A DNA stretch of 64,000 nt from Adineta ricciae. Its lineage: Eukaryota > Rotifera > Eurotatoria > Adinetida > Adinetidae. Both the position numbers and the translations under genes were made by a program. The notes below the pieces were generated by a model, which saw only the letters and a list, made by a program, of their open reading frames with translations, did not search any database and was not told where the DNA came from. Numbering within the stretch: the first letter of the stretch is position 1; every line of letters starts with the position of its first letter. This document shows positions 19,284-32,500 of this stretch, one piece after another. The stretch is from assembly GCA_905250025.1 (NCBI GenBank), contig CAJNOJ010000011.1:625287-689286 (forward strand), written 5' to 3'.

Positions 19284-22251
19284 ACAGTAATATGGGCATG
19301 CTCATCAATCTTAATAAAGAAGATATTACACAGACATGTCGCAATCGGACGCTTATCTAAGCAATGATAACAGTGTGTGTATATCGATTAAAAAACAAGA
19401 TATGTTTGATCTTTCACTAATGTTATTAATCTATTCCTGGAACTAGTATAGTATGTGTATGGAATACTTTACTCTCTTATTAGTCGATGTTTCCTTCCCT
19501 CTTCGTATTTCTATTCAAATATAACACGGTAAATTTATTTCTTTGACAATGAACGCTTACAAGGAAGTTTTCTCGTTTGAGCCAAAGAAGAAAGAACATG
19601 TAGTGTTCGGCTAAATAGGCATGTTTTCAAGTGACTTGTTGAAATCTGAAACGACAACGATCATTGAAGGAAGAGGAAGGAGGATGTTAGATATCTCCCC
19701 AGACAAATTCTCCTCGAACTTGTTGATATTCTTTCAACCTATCATCACTTTGTCGAGAAGAATTCTATTTTGGTATTCAAATTCGTTCTTTAGAAAGATT
19801 CTTTTCGTACATGAAAGAAGAGAATCGCGATGAAACGACTGACGACAGAAGAGCAGATGTTCCCTACTGTATTACTGATAAAAAGAAATGAGAAAAGAAA
19901 ACAGCAAACGGTACTGTCATGTCAAATATACAATTAGTTCGAACGCAGACTCGATATTAGAGAGTATTTTCTTCTAGCTAATGTGTAGGAAGTTGTTTCA
20001 TTGCTTGATGTTGAAAGGCACTGTCTGTCGATTTTCGAAGAATGATATTGTCAGATCTCGATTCATCCAATCAAATAGGCGGAGCATGATTATGACCATC
20101 TGCAAAACAGAGAACTATTAACTTATTCAGCGCACGTTTGACTTTAAAAATAAATGCGAAGTTTTTCGTCTCAGTGCATATTGAGATTAGAGTGTGATAG
20201 TATTTTCTAAGTATAAATAGAAATACGCATATGTACTTGATTTTTATATCTGCCACATGTCACTGTGTTATTCATCTAAGCGGAAGTCTGGCATGAAGTA
20301 AGAATTGTGATGAACGTCGAAATGTTCCGTCACGTATATCACTATAAAAATTATCAAGTATGACGAGTGACTGTTAAAATCGTGATGATTGCATATCGTT
20401 TTCTCTTCTTCACATTTTCTGCTCGAAAACGGATTGAATAACAATGGAGAGTTCCTTCCATTGTCGATCGCGCACCATTCTAATATCTAATAGATTTAAA
20501 GAGAACTGTGACGTTCGACTAATTTTCTCGATCTGATCCAATTACTGAGTCTACGTATGACGATGATAACCTGACATTTTCTTTCGCGTGCCAATTCACC
20601 CAGTACATTTGAATTAAATTGATTTTAATGAGCGGATAAAATATATCCGATTCTTTCGCCGAGATCGAGTATAGTCTGTCAAATTAATAATAAGTGGGTG
20701 GATATGCACACACAAATAATATGAGAGCAAATGTTGTTCAAAATTTCTCTTACGTCAAACAATTTACGACAAGGAAAAATTGCAATCCTACTCAAAAAAC
20801 GAGCATTTTGACCGAGTTCTTTTTTCAAGTTCACTAATTTTGTGTGAAATTACTATACATGAAAGTACGATTTTCTCTCATACCGTTTTTACACTGAAAG
20901 TTTCGGTTCGTCTCATGACTTAACCATCATAAACATTTCTTCAGATAAGTCTGACTATAAAAATAGATTATCCATTTCAACAATACAGACAATATTAGAT
21001 TGACAGTTAGACATTATCACTAGGGATATTTATCTCGCTGCAAAACAAACTAGTCCAATGCCTGTTTAATCTTCACGAGATACACCATATTTACTTATAA
21101 TCTCTCCTCTCTCTCCTCTCTCTCTCTCTCGTGCGCGCTTTTCTTCTTTCTTTAGGCGGTCTAACACTTTACCACTTGTGTGTTATCGACAACTGCTGAT
21201 TCTTTTTCTCACAGTACTTTTTTCTTTTTCTGTATATGCCTTCATTAGCTTTTTTTCCTCTTTACATTTCATCAACTAGTTATAACAGGTACTAGGAATT
21301 CTACGGCGATTAATTATTTTTGATTGATAGTGTTCATACGCGACTTACTTGTCCGTTTCTGTTTTCTTTTTCTAGAGAGAAAAGATTAGTTTGGTGATGA
21401 ATGATCTCTTTACTTCACAGATGAAGGTAAGAAGCTTGGCTTACATAGCTGGAATTGAAATATAAATTAAACCAGTTGTAATGTGATAAATAGAAGGGTA
21501 GTTGCGATTTATTCTTCAATTCCCTTATCTAATCAGTAATCTGTGTTTTTTTGGGAATATCAGAAGTTCTCTTATTTCTTCGTCATCCGAATAATAAAAA
21601 CAACGCATCGTAGCGCTTCCTCAACAATCACCAGAGACATTTTGTTTGATGAAAGAAACAATATAAACGTGATGCATTTTGTCATCACGAAGAGTGTTTC
21701 ATAAATAAATTCAAGGTAGGTTCATCCCTCACCATCTCACTTCTCCTTATAGGTCTAAATTACATGTTTTCTCATTTAGTCGGCGTGTATGATCATCGAT
21801 AGGAATAGCAGAGTCAATTTGTTCTATGTTGACGTAATCTACACAAATATATATGCACTATTTCGACAGGTCCCATGTGTTGGAGATGTGTTCATTAGAT
21901 GCTCGTGAGATGACGTAGCATGGCGAGTGAATGAGAGATTAAAAGCACGAGTTTACTTATATATTTTACTGTCAATCATTCGTTTTTTCAAGAATCATTG
22001 ATTAGATGACAATTCGAGATATCTTGGCATCGACAAGGCGAAAAGAAAGAAGAAAAAAGAGCGTTACTTTTTAATAATGATTTGCCTTTTCTTTAGCATT
22101 TTGTTTCATCTCGCCGATAAAATGATTAGTTGTTGTCTTGTCAATACTCTACAGAAGGACTAGAGAAGAAAACAGGATGCCGAAGTTCAAATAGGAAAAT
22201 GTTTGGTTTTACCTTCGTTTTAGATGTTTTGTTGAAAGTCAAGCAGTTTGG
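19284..22251. other. Intergenic region upstream of the GPCR gene
   Basis: About 3 kb of AT-rich sequence without a convincing coding region. It has a CT microsatellite at about 21100-21131. A small ATG-led stretch at 21397-21426 is followed by a good GTAAG donor. It cannot join the GPCR exon in frame, because a stop follows directly, so at best it is a 5' untranslated exon. The rest may hold the GPCR promoter; no specific motif is recognised. Confidence 0.5.
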
Positions 22252-25007
22252 ATGATGTCGGCATTGACGAATATTGGTTTAATGATTTATTTTGCTCTTG
22301 TAGCCCTTATTGGCACACTAGGCAATGGGATTATTCTATTAGCTTATGGAAATCGTTGGAATTCATCAAAATCAACATCAGTAATCTTCATTCTTGTCCT
22401 TGCTTGTGTTGATCTTTGGACTTGTCTGGTTGTTGTGCCAAGTATTGCGATCATGGAGTATCGCGAGTTCGAAGTTCCGACACCGCTCTGCCGATTTTAC
22501 TCCTTTTCAAAGATCCTCATTATCATCTCATCATTGATCATGTCATTTATAGCCTTAGATCGGTTTTTAAATATTGCCGTGCCACATTATCGACTGTTAA
22601 ATCCTCGTCGTGTTAAAGTAAGCAATTCGTCTGTCTCCCTCTCTCTCTCGCTTTTGGATGATCTCTCAGCTTAGTTGCTCTTAATGAATAGATGCTATGG
22701 CGAGGAAACAATTTAAGATTGATATATTTAGATTCATGGAAATAGTCATGATCTTGTGAAGATAAATCTGAATAAAGAGTGCTTGTCTTCCTTCTTCAAT
22801 TGTCATGCATCTCATTAAAATACTCAGATGAAATTCCAAACGAGAATCGACCATTGTCAAGCTTGGCGTTCGATTAACTAACTGATCGAATAGCAACAGT
22901 TCAAGCGTCGTATTCCGATTTTAATCAAACGTGGAAATTTCCTTAGATATTTGAGGACATTTTTCCAGTCAGCGAATTAGAAAAGAAAAACATTTGAATG
23001 GAAAAGTTGAGATCGTTTGACGAGAAACATTCTGAGTACTTCGTAATCTTTCAAATTAATCTACAATCATTTACACACGAGTGTAGCTGAGATATCTACG
23101 TCGTTTGCCGGGAACTTTTCTACTTGATTCAGAATGACAACTAATCTCGAGAGAATTGTGTTTTGCTGTATGAAGCTTTTGTCCCTCTATTCAAACGAGG
23201 TTTTTATCCAATTAATAATGTTTTTTAATCAGAGATATTATTCCCACATGATGACTTGTTTGACATTTGAAGAGACGCCGAAAAAAGATCAATATCTGTC
23301 TATCACTGGCTAATCGATATTGACACAGAAGCTTGGCTGACATTTCTAATATGACAAGCGATTCTCGAATTTCCAATGTTTGAGAAAAAACTCACGAGAC
23401 TTTGACATTCCAACCGCTTCATATGTCGTTGTTTTCTATTCAACTGAATGCCAGGTAGCTTCCTATGAATGGGAGATTAAGGATAATGTACCTGTCAGAT
23501 GGTAAGTGTTTAGCCATTAACAGAATATTATTAACAAAGAAATAGTAAATTACTAGAAGACAACAGAACGTTCGAACAACTGAAAGTTAAATCGAATTTT
23601 ATTTTTTAGCTTCTATTGACATTATTTATACTCATTGGTATTGCAATGGGCCTCTTAACTGCCTTAGCCTTTTCTTCGTCTCCACAAGGTGAAATTTATC
23701 TTGCGAATTACACGGAATTTTTTATCGATCAATCCTATTATCTTAAAAACGAATCTCGGGAGATCACCATCACTTACGAACAAAGAAACTCGTCAGCTTT
23801 TAACTTAACAAGTCTACTCTACGAACAATTAGGAATTCCGACCAATATGACGATCGCGAATTTGAATCTAACGTATCTATCCACACATGAATCATGCTTT
23901 GCCGATACAACCATCATTTCCGAGCCCATTCGAGAGATTCTTCGGCATATATCGAACAAATTCTTCTTCATTTCTATCGGCATCGTCACTATCTTGTACA
24001 CGATCACACTTCTGTTAGCTTTACATCGACAGAATCCTCGTATACGTGCGTTGAAAAAGAGTTTATATGTTCTGAACAAATTCGATGCATGTCCAAATAG
24101 TCCACAACAAGTAGCAATGAATTCTCATTCGCAGAAGCCACGTGCTGATTCGATTCTTTCGACTTATTCGCAATTGAATGCTTCGATAAAAAAGAAATGT
24201 CTCTCCACCAATGAAACCCAACAGTTCGAAATGGCTAGTTTCATTAGCAACGATGATTTCGACGAACAAAATCTATCGAATAAACCGAAAGCAGACCATC
24301 AAATCAGCGTTCCCGACGATCTCGAAAGTTCTATCGAGAAATTTCCGAATATGAAACAAGTTTCATTCCAAGTTGCACACAGTGACGAAGTCTTAACTAA
24401 CAATGACAATCAACCTCTCTCCTCCCTCTCAAACTCTTTCGATATTGATTTAGATAAAAAAACCGATACCTATTATAAATTTCCATGTCCATGTTCAACA
24501 ACTCGGCAATTGTTAATCAAGTTTCACTTTGCTCAACCCACATTGGATATCAACCAATGGTTTTGTTGTGTGAAAAAATCGTCGGCATCATCAGTTTCGT
24601 CAAATGACCAACAATCATCGATAATCAGTCCAACGGAAGATGAAACATCGAATATTTTATCTCCAACATCACCCAGTCATCATCAACCATCGGTCTCGAA
24701 CAGTGAAATACTCAAACGGCAACTCCATCGCCATCGAATCAAACAAGTCCGCATGGCAGTGACGTTCCTCTTGATCACCGTGTCCTTCGTTCTCTTTTAT
24801 TTACCATCGATACTAAACGCTGAGCGATATATCAAAAGCCCAATCTGGATCTACTATTTGTACTTATGTACACATGCATTAAATCCCATAATTTATTGTT
24901 TTATGAATGTAAATTTACGTGTGTATATCATCTCAATGTTGAAATGTCAAACTAAACGAAGAAAACGGAAAATGGCCGGTATAGGAACATCCTTTTTCGA
25001 ACGTTAA
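22252..25007 (+). CDS. Orphan class A (rhodopsin-like) G-protein-coupled receptor
   Basis: Seven-helix receptor in two exons: 22252-22617 and 23610-25007, split by an intron of about 990 nt, long for this window. Exon 1 carries TM1 (with the GN motif in GTLGNGI), TM2 and TM3 ending in ALDRF, a DRY variant. Exon 2 carries TM4-TM7. TM7 has the NPIIY motif (NPxxY), and TM6 follows a basic HRIKQVRMAV segment. Two features are unusual: an extracellular loop 2 of about 85 residues with many NxS/T sites and one cysteine, and an intracellular loop 3 of about 330 residues, Ser/Asn-rich and probably disordered. The tail is short and basic. No ligand family can be assigned from these motifs. The start could be either of two adjacent ATGs. 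Confidence 0.85.
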
Positions 25008-25285
25008 TACCTTTTGATAATCTAAGTTATCTTCGAATCATGATTTTTCTTGTTGTATATGTGATATTGTGCAAAATGTATAGTTTCACAAATGAAAATA
25101 AACTTCTCATCAATGACAAATAGTCGTTTTCCTTTAGCCTGACGAGTATTCGTGCACTTGCATAGATCAATTTTTGTCGTTCGCTCGCTTGTCATTGATT
25201 GAAACAAAATCTATAGGTGCATACATACGCACGTTTTTCTCTCATCATTTAACCCTGATTTCTGTCGACACGATCATCGCGAATA

Positions 25286-27987
25286 ATGAGATCCGCCCAA
25301 TCTTCACTGCCTCATGATTCCAGTAAGCGTTTGAGGCATTTTCGCTTAGATTTGCGCTGGAATCAATGTTTGTTTAGCCATATCGCAAAATCTCCAAGCA
25401 TTTCTACGAATTTATATACTGAACTTTCAAGTTCACAATAAACAACCGGCGAATTTAAGTGAAATTAAAACGCAAGTCGAACTGAAAGAGAAACATCGAG
25501 CAATTGAAGATCACGCCGAAAGTAAGATTAGTCAAATTATCGAATAGGTTTTGATCGAAAAAGTTTCAGAACCAGCGCGAATCAAATTTCCCATGTATAG
25601 TGAAAAAGAACAATGCGTTCAATTCGATGCCGGATTAATGCATAAAATTAAACGGCAAATTATCATTCGCATCCATTTGAACGGTGTTATCTACACCTAC
25701 GAATCCGATTTGGATGTTCTAAGAAAGTTAGCGGATGGTCACCGACATCGGGTATTTGTACTTTAATCATTTTCTTCTCTTCACAATTATTTTCTTTAGT
25801 TCTTTTTTACACAAAAAGCTCACGCTGAGATGATTATCAAATATAAAGGTAAATGCTTGGCATACAAATCGGAATGAAATCGAAGATAATTGTAGATCCA
25901 TCCGGACGAACAATTACGGATGTAGATATTGATCGACTGTCAAATCGATATGCAGAACGACGACAGCGCGTTTATAAGCACTTTGGTCATGAATTTGTTC
26001 CGAAGATTTTCAAATTACCCACATTTTGTGCTGTTTGCAATGATTTTCTTTGGTAAGCTCAACGAGATCAAGGAAGAGATGGATAAAAATTGATTTTACT
26101 TCGAAGGGGATTTGCGTATCAAGGTTATAAATGCCAACGATGTGATTGTGTTGTACATAAACAATGCTACAACCGATTTGCATGTCCCTGCAAAGGGAAG
26201 AAATATGCTGAAGTAAGCTTTTGCTTCCTCATTTCTCCCTCTGAATACGATTTGGTGTTGCAGTTGAATATTAATGCCGAACATCATTTCGAACAGCAAC
26301 CATTCTCTATAAAACCATCATTTTGTGATCATTGTGGAAGTTTTGTTCGCCCAGGTCATGGTCAAAAATGTTCATGTAGAAATTTCTCTCGGAAATTGAC
26401 TTTGTTTTCAATTACGAACTGTTTCGTTCAGATTGTACAATGAATGTTCACCGACGATGTATACCAAAAGTGGGAAACTATTGTGGATGTGAACAAAACG
26501 TGCTAGCCTTGTATGATAAATGGAAAGAAACGGTATGCAACTGAGAAACACAATGTCTTTGCGAATGATAACCCGTTTTAGCATGAATATGATCCCGATA
26601 AATATCAATACAATGATTTATATACGATTTATTCCAATTTTGACCAGGACGGTCAAGAGGACAATGTTGAAAATGCCATTGAACGTCTGTCTAAAGCTTA
26701 TCAACCGAATATAACTTCTGGATTTGATATAAAACACTTTCGATTAGTACGTTCATTAGGCCAAGGAATGAACGGATCGGTAAGTTTTTGTATGAACGAT
26801 TTGGGATGCAGCGTATGCGAGATTTCTAGGTCTATCTTGTTCAATACGGTCGAAATTATTATGCGATGAAAGTTCTTCGGAAAAACGCTGTTTTGGAAGG
26901 ACAAGATTTAGCTTATGTCATGCTGGAGCGAGATATTCTAATTCAAAGTCAATCGAATCCGTTTATTATACAACTTATCTATGCATTTCAAAACGCCGAG
27001 AGGCTGTTTTTCGTCATGGAAGTTGCCAAAGCCGGCAATTTCTATCGCCTTTTACTAAAGCAGTCACCGCGACCATTTCGATACGAACGTATTATGTTTC
27101 ACTCAGGCGAAGTCGCTTGCGCACTTCAATTTCTTCATTCGAAACGCATTGTATCTTCAACGAATGCCATCTTTCGTTATTCTTCTACTCTTTATTCTAG
27201 GCCTATCGTGACCTTAAGCCAGAAAATGTTCTGGTCATGGAAGATGGTCATATCAAACTAGGCGACTTCGGTCTATGTCGCAGAGATATCGATCAGTATC
27301 CAAAAGCAACAACATTTTGTGGTACACAAGAGTATATCGCCTACGAAATCTATAAACATTGTGAATATGATGAGAACGTCGATTGGTGGTCGTTGGGCAT
27401 ATTTATCTACGAATTGTTCACGTTCGTCACACCATTCTATGATGAAGATGATTCTCAAATCGAAGAAAATGTTCTTCACAAGGAAATATTCTATCCTGAA
27501 ACAATGCCACGCGACGCCAAACGACTCATATCTGGTCTATTAGAACGAGATCCAAGAATTCGGTTAGGAAATCGACGTTCACCACATGGGCTACTCAATC
27601 AACATCCATTCTTTCGGTTAGTCATTTTCATTCTCTCTAAATTATGCTCAGTTTCGTCTCCTAGTGCTCCGTACACATTGGAAAATATCGAAAAACAATG
27701 CGTCCGACCGCCTTGGGTTCCGAGTGTATGTATTTAACTGAATAAATATCGCAAATTTAAAGCAGACATTTCATAAAGCAATTCTTGTCGTCAGATAAAA
27801 ACTTATTTTCTAGATAAGAGATAACATAATTCTGTTGTTTTTTCTTATGTTTTAGTCCTTGACCTCGTTTGATCCCAACGGCGAAGAGCCACGTCTATCG
27901 GAAATTGAACAAAAAGATAAACTTTTACTCTTATCAACCCCAAACGATACATTTCGCGGCTTTTCTTATATAAGTGCAAGCAATTAG
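25286..27987 (+). CDS. Protein kinase C-like AGC kinase with two C1 domains
   Basis: AGC-family kinase resembling novel or atypical PKC. The ATG at 25286 opens exon 1 (25286-25322). Later introns of 47-55 nt (for example 25522-25569) keep the frame open. Order: a helical, charged N-terminus; a region without clear C2 homology; a basic pseudosubstrate-like segment NRYAERRQRVYKHFGH; C1A (PTFCAVCNDFLW to CYNRFACPC); C1B (FCDHCGSFVRPGHG to RRCIPKVGNYCGC); then the kinase domain. Kinase landmarks are GQGMNGS (Gly loop), YAMKVL (Lys), AYRDLKPEN (catalytic loop, PKC-type YRD), LGDFGLC and TTFCGTQEYIAYE. The last contains AYE where most kinases have APE, and TQE where PKC has TPD. The C-tail has a TP turn-motif site only about 3 residues before the hydrophobic motif FRGFSY, so the usual spacer is missing. 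It probably signals at membranes through diacylglycerol or phospholipid; the isoform is uncertain. Confidence 0.87.
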
Positions 27988-28009
27988 TCTAACCACTTTT
28001 GAAAAACCG

Positions 28010-28015
28010 AATAAA
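28010..28015 (+). promoter_or_regulatory. Polyadenylation signal of the PKC-like gene
   Basis: AATAAA 23 nt after the TAG stop at 27985-27987, followed by GT-rich sequence. Confidence 0.5.
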
Positions 28016-29530
28016 TGTAGATTTGATCGAGGTCTTGTCTTGTATACGATTACCAATGAATAATGAGTCGCTGGTTATTTTTTAAAATTAATCAGTGAAC
28101 TTTGCAGCGAAGAGTACGTTTATTTTTCACATTTGAAACAAAAGAGATCGAGCAAATATTTAGAAGAAATGAATCGAAAAAATTCTTTGTATTTGCTCCT
28201 GAATAAATTCACTTTTGTTTTTTTGTTTATGTAAGATTTACTTAGCTAAAGTTTCGAAATTGTCGTTCTTCGAGGCCTTCTATTGATTCAATTAGAGCTA
28301 GAGAAGAAAAACCGAAGAATTTATCTCGTAATTTAATAATCATAATTTGCAATTGATTAACATTAATTCTCTAACACGAATGGAGATTGTTTTGCGTCGA
28401 GTTGTCAAATACATCGATGGATTGTTTCTTACATTAACAACTGATCTATTCTCTGTCAGATAAAAAAGGTCGAATACGAACAACTAATCTCATCTGGTAT
28501 CGATAATTTCATCATTTTCGCCTCCATTCATCGCACGTCTTTTGTGCTACTTCTAATCTCTCTCGAACAAGAAGAATATTTCCAGTCGAGATGAATATGG
28601 CAGACTTCCTAAGCATATATATGTATACACAGATATGTATATACATGCTTCTACTCTCATGCCGTTTCCGATTCTTCGATTAGCAAATGTCATACTGATC
28701 GCGAGAAAGTAAGACGCTTCGATTAACAATCAGTCGCCACCGTCGATAATCAGAGCGAAGAGAAGAATAGAATTATATGTACATGTATATAGATCTTGTC
28801 ACAAGGTCTAATGAGAGCGAGGAAATGAATTAGTCTACTGGCACACGGTCATCCACTAAAGAAACATGTGCATTTCCAATGAATTATTGTTTGAGTCTGC
28901 TGACCGGCGGTTCTTTTTTCTTCTGTTGACCGATGCAATGACTCGTCGTAATATTGAGAACGTTGTAAGTTTGTTCACCCATCACTCAACGATGGATTTA
29001 ACAATTCTGCTTCATCGTTTGTTCTTTCTCTCTCTTGCTTTTCTTTTCTTTTCTTTTTCTTTTGAGATAGAGTGATATTTTTGTTAAAAAAACATAGACA
29101 CCATCATAGAAAGAAAAAGAAGCCACACTGCGTTCTGACATATGCACACCCGTTCGCTCGCTTCTGTTTTTTTACATATATGTTGCTCGACTCGACTATT
29201 TTTTTTATTTATTGTTTCTCTTTCTCTTTTTTTTCTCTTATTCTAGAAAGTACAGACCAAACCAACCTTGTTAGTAGCGTTGGCATGTAAAAAAAGCTCT
29301 TTCTCTTGTTCTTCGTTACTCTCTCTCTCATCGACTGTTCGTTTACTGCTGAAGTCGACAACAACACACACACGCACACACATATATATAGAAGAAAAGC
29401 GCGGCGCACAGAGCAAAGAACATAATGGAACAACAACATCCATAACCAGACAAAGTCAACAGTAGACTTGTTGAGTTTTCATTTTTGAAAAAAAGTGTTC
29501 TTCTAACGCATCTTTGTCTAAACAAATATT
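28016..29530. other. Intergenic region upstream of the Brat-type gene
   Basis: AT-rich sequence with T-rich runs and a CA/TA microsatellite (about 29364-29389). No gene recognised. The last few hundred bases probably contain the promoter of the first Brat-type exon. Confidence 0.5.
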
Positions 29531-32500
29531 ATGATTCCATCTACATTGAAATCAATTTTCGTCGACGGTGATCTTGATGATTCATCTGTAATGCCTGATG
29601 TTCAACACCATTATCGTGATAAAGATCTTCTTCTCACAAATTACTACGACGATGCTGATGATGATATTCGCGATCAGGTAAGATCATATTGAAAGCATTC
29701 GCAATGCAAAACTTATCAGCAATCTATCTACTCAGTTGTCTGCTGTCATCGTGCATCGTCTTTTCGTTGCGTTCTCCACATTGTGTTTTTTTTTGTCAAC
29801 ACGTACCTGTTGTTATGACTTAAGATGTTACTCAAAGCTCTTTACAAATGTTATCCCCCAAACAAACCGTGTTTTTGTGTTCTTTCAAAACAGTAGGCAT
29901 GTTATCATGTCTGATCGAAAATAAGGTTGTTGTGCGACACATTTCGCCTTCAGAATTAATTGAGACGAAAACATAAGAAGAAAAATATTTCCGCATTTTT
30001 GTCAGATAGGATCTTATTTACGACTAAACCAGCACCAAACAAACAAAGTAGACTGAATGGGTCTCCGTTACTTCTCATACGCTTCAACACGGCTTAGCAT
30101 GAGTCACGGAGAGGTTTCGTTCAGGATATAAGAAGCAAACTCCGGTGTTTTTATCTCGAATCGGAAATATTCTGTGAGGAACATTAACGACGACCGAGAA
30201 TATTATTGCTAGTTCTCGTGTCATCAGATTACATTCTCTTCAGTTCTGTTAGAAATCTAAGAATAACTCACGCATATAGATATATATAAACTTCGGCTCG
30301 CTTCGACGTTTCTGGTTCTTTTTATGATAACCTAGAGCTATGAATAAGCATGCATCTTCATCATCACCATCGTTTGCTATGAAGATGTTTGACTGAGTCG
30401 AGGTTTTTCTCTCGAAGGAATGATGATTGCAGTCGACTCGTTTAGTCAAGAGTTCTTTTAAACAGACGCGAACAGGCGTCGTTCGATGTGTTCTCACCCT
30501 TACACCTCCTCATCTCTTTCGTCGACGATGTCATAAAAACGTGAATTGATATGAATATTATTGAATTAATATTTTTTTTCATTCGAATGCTCTTATTCAT
30601 CGTTCTTACTCGAGTTGTTTATGTTCGATCAATAGATATATATGTATTCAACTTAGTTACATATAAATATAGCCTTGATAATGAAAATGTCATTTGTTCA
30701 TGCCTTTCTCTTGCTTGGATTTGTTCGAATCCCTTTACAATTCTGTTACCTCGAGCGAGTAATATATGTGTGATCGATTAGCTCGATTTGAGCTGCCGAT
30801 TTCACACAATATGTCGAATAATTGGAATAATAGTAAAACTGAAAGAAACAACGGAAATAGGCAATAAGTAATGCACTGTTAGTAATGTATTTGCTGTCAA
30901 AAAAGGAAAAAGAAGGAAGAAATTTGCATTCTGTATTAATCAAAAAGATACGAGTAATGATTAAATCTGTGCATACATTATGATTATAAAAGCATCTACG
31001 TGCGTATGTTCAATTTGTTCGATGCAGATGTGCATGATTTCTTTTTTCTTTTTTTCTTATTCCCTTCATCATTAAAAACGTTCGAACGGAAATCATTAGT
31101 TATTGCTTTCGGGGAACGAGAGAGAGAGAAAACTCGAAGACAAGATACGATCAGCAGGTTCAACCGTCTCGTGACAATGATCAATGTTGACGGGCTCACA
31201 TCATTCGAACATATGTACGTGTATATGAGTAGTAATGGAGGAAAGAGAAGAAAAAAAGAAAGAAATGGAGACACCTTGACGATCTGTGTATGTGTAGAGA
31301 GCACTACTGACGAGAGGAAAAAGAGAAGAGAGAGAGAAAAGGAGAAAGAACGAAGAGAAACATAGGGCAACTTTGACAAATCATTAGCCAGTCAGGCGCT
31401 TTGCTTATGTGACATGCTGACAGAAATGAAGTCCGTTTGTCACTGTTAACAATTGAGAAACAACTGAAACAATAAATAGCACAATGTTTGATGCGGATAA
31501 TGATTTATGGGTAAGAAGATTGACTTGAAACAGAAGAAAAAATATGATTAAACATGATTACTCTGAAATTTACAGCATAAGAAAATTTTCTTCACGTTTC
31601 AACAATGTTAGTCAACGCGAATAAGATTCATTTCTTTTACTTTTTCTTATCCTATGATTACGTGACTTTCTCGATCAGTATAAAATAATATTTCTACTAA
31701 GAAAGGCATTGGTTACCAGTCACCTGTATACACACACACACACATATAAATGATGACCTTTAACCTAGAATAATTGAGTGCTCTTGTATTTAATTGAAAA
31801 AAAGACGTCCATAGTTTATTTAACATTGAATATTTAATTAGAATTCACCATTCTTCGGTCTGTTTCCACCAACATCGGATGGATTATCAAATACATTACT
31901 TTCGGCATGTCTTAGTCATGATAGTTCAGGTTCGAGTTCAAATGGTTCATCGACTGCATTTTCGTTTACTGACTCAGCTTATGCATCATCACAATCACCA
32001 CCACCACCGCCGTCATCGTCATCATCACAATCCCAACACTCGACTAATCCAACTAGTCAATCAATTTCGATCATGCGCGGCTTTCAAGTTCAACAACAAG
32101 GACAACCATTTCCAGCACAGAAACAATCGATGAAATTAACTCATTCGACATTACTTGCTGGCTTGACAACATCATCACCAAGTTCAAGTTTATCGAGTGT
32201 TCATTCAACGGCCGATAATCCTTGTTGTTCGTCATCACCATTCTATCACAAACAACAGCAACAACATCAAGAAGATCACTACAACTTCTGGAATTGTCCC
32301 AATTGTCAAGAAGCTTACAAACAAAATCAACCGCAAGTTCTCCCGTGTTTTCATTCACTATGCGAAACATGTATTGAGAAATTAGCTGACAATGGTACAA
32401 TCTCTTGTCCGTTGTGTGGTTTGTCAACTATGTTATCCGATATTCTGCCTGATTACACAATGCAAAATCAACCATCGAATGTTTCAAATGAATATATGTT

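Noticed and set aside
21397-21426. Candidate coding first exon for the GPCR
   Set aside because: Splicing it to the exon before 22252 gives an immediate stop; it could only be untranslated.
25522-25920. Apparent in-frame TAG (25545-25547) and a frame change near 25850 in the PKC-like gene, suggesting a pseudogene
   Set aside because: Introns of 48 nt (25522-25569, donor GTAAG, acceptor TTTCAG) and about 47 nt (donor GTAAAT after AAATATAAAG, acceptor TTGTAG) remove both problems and keep the frame.
30703-30740. Possible tRNA T-arm (TTGTTCGAATCC)
   Set aside because: The loop is 6 nt and no D-arm, anticodon arm or acceptor stem can be paired around it.
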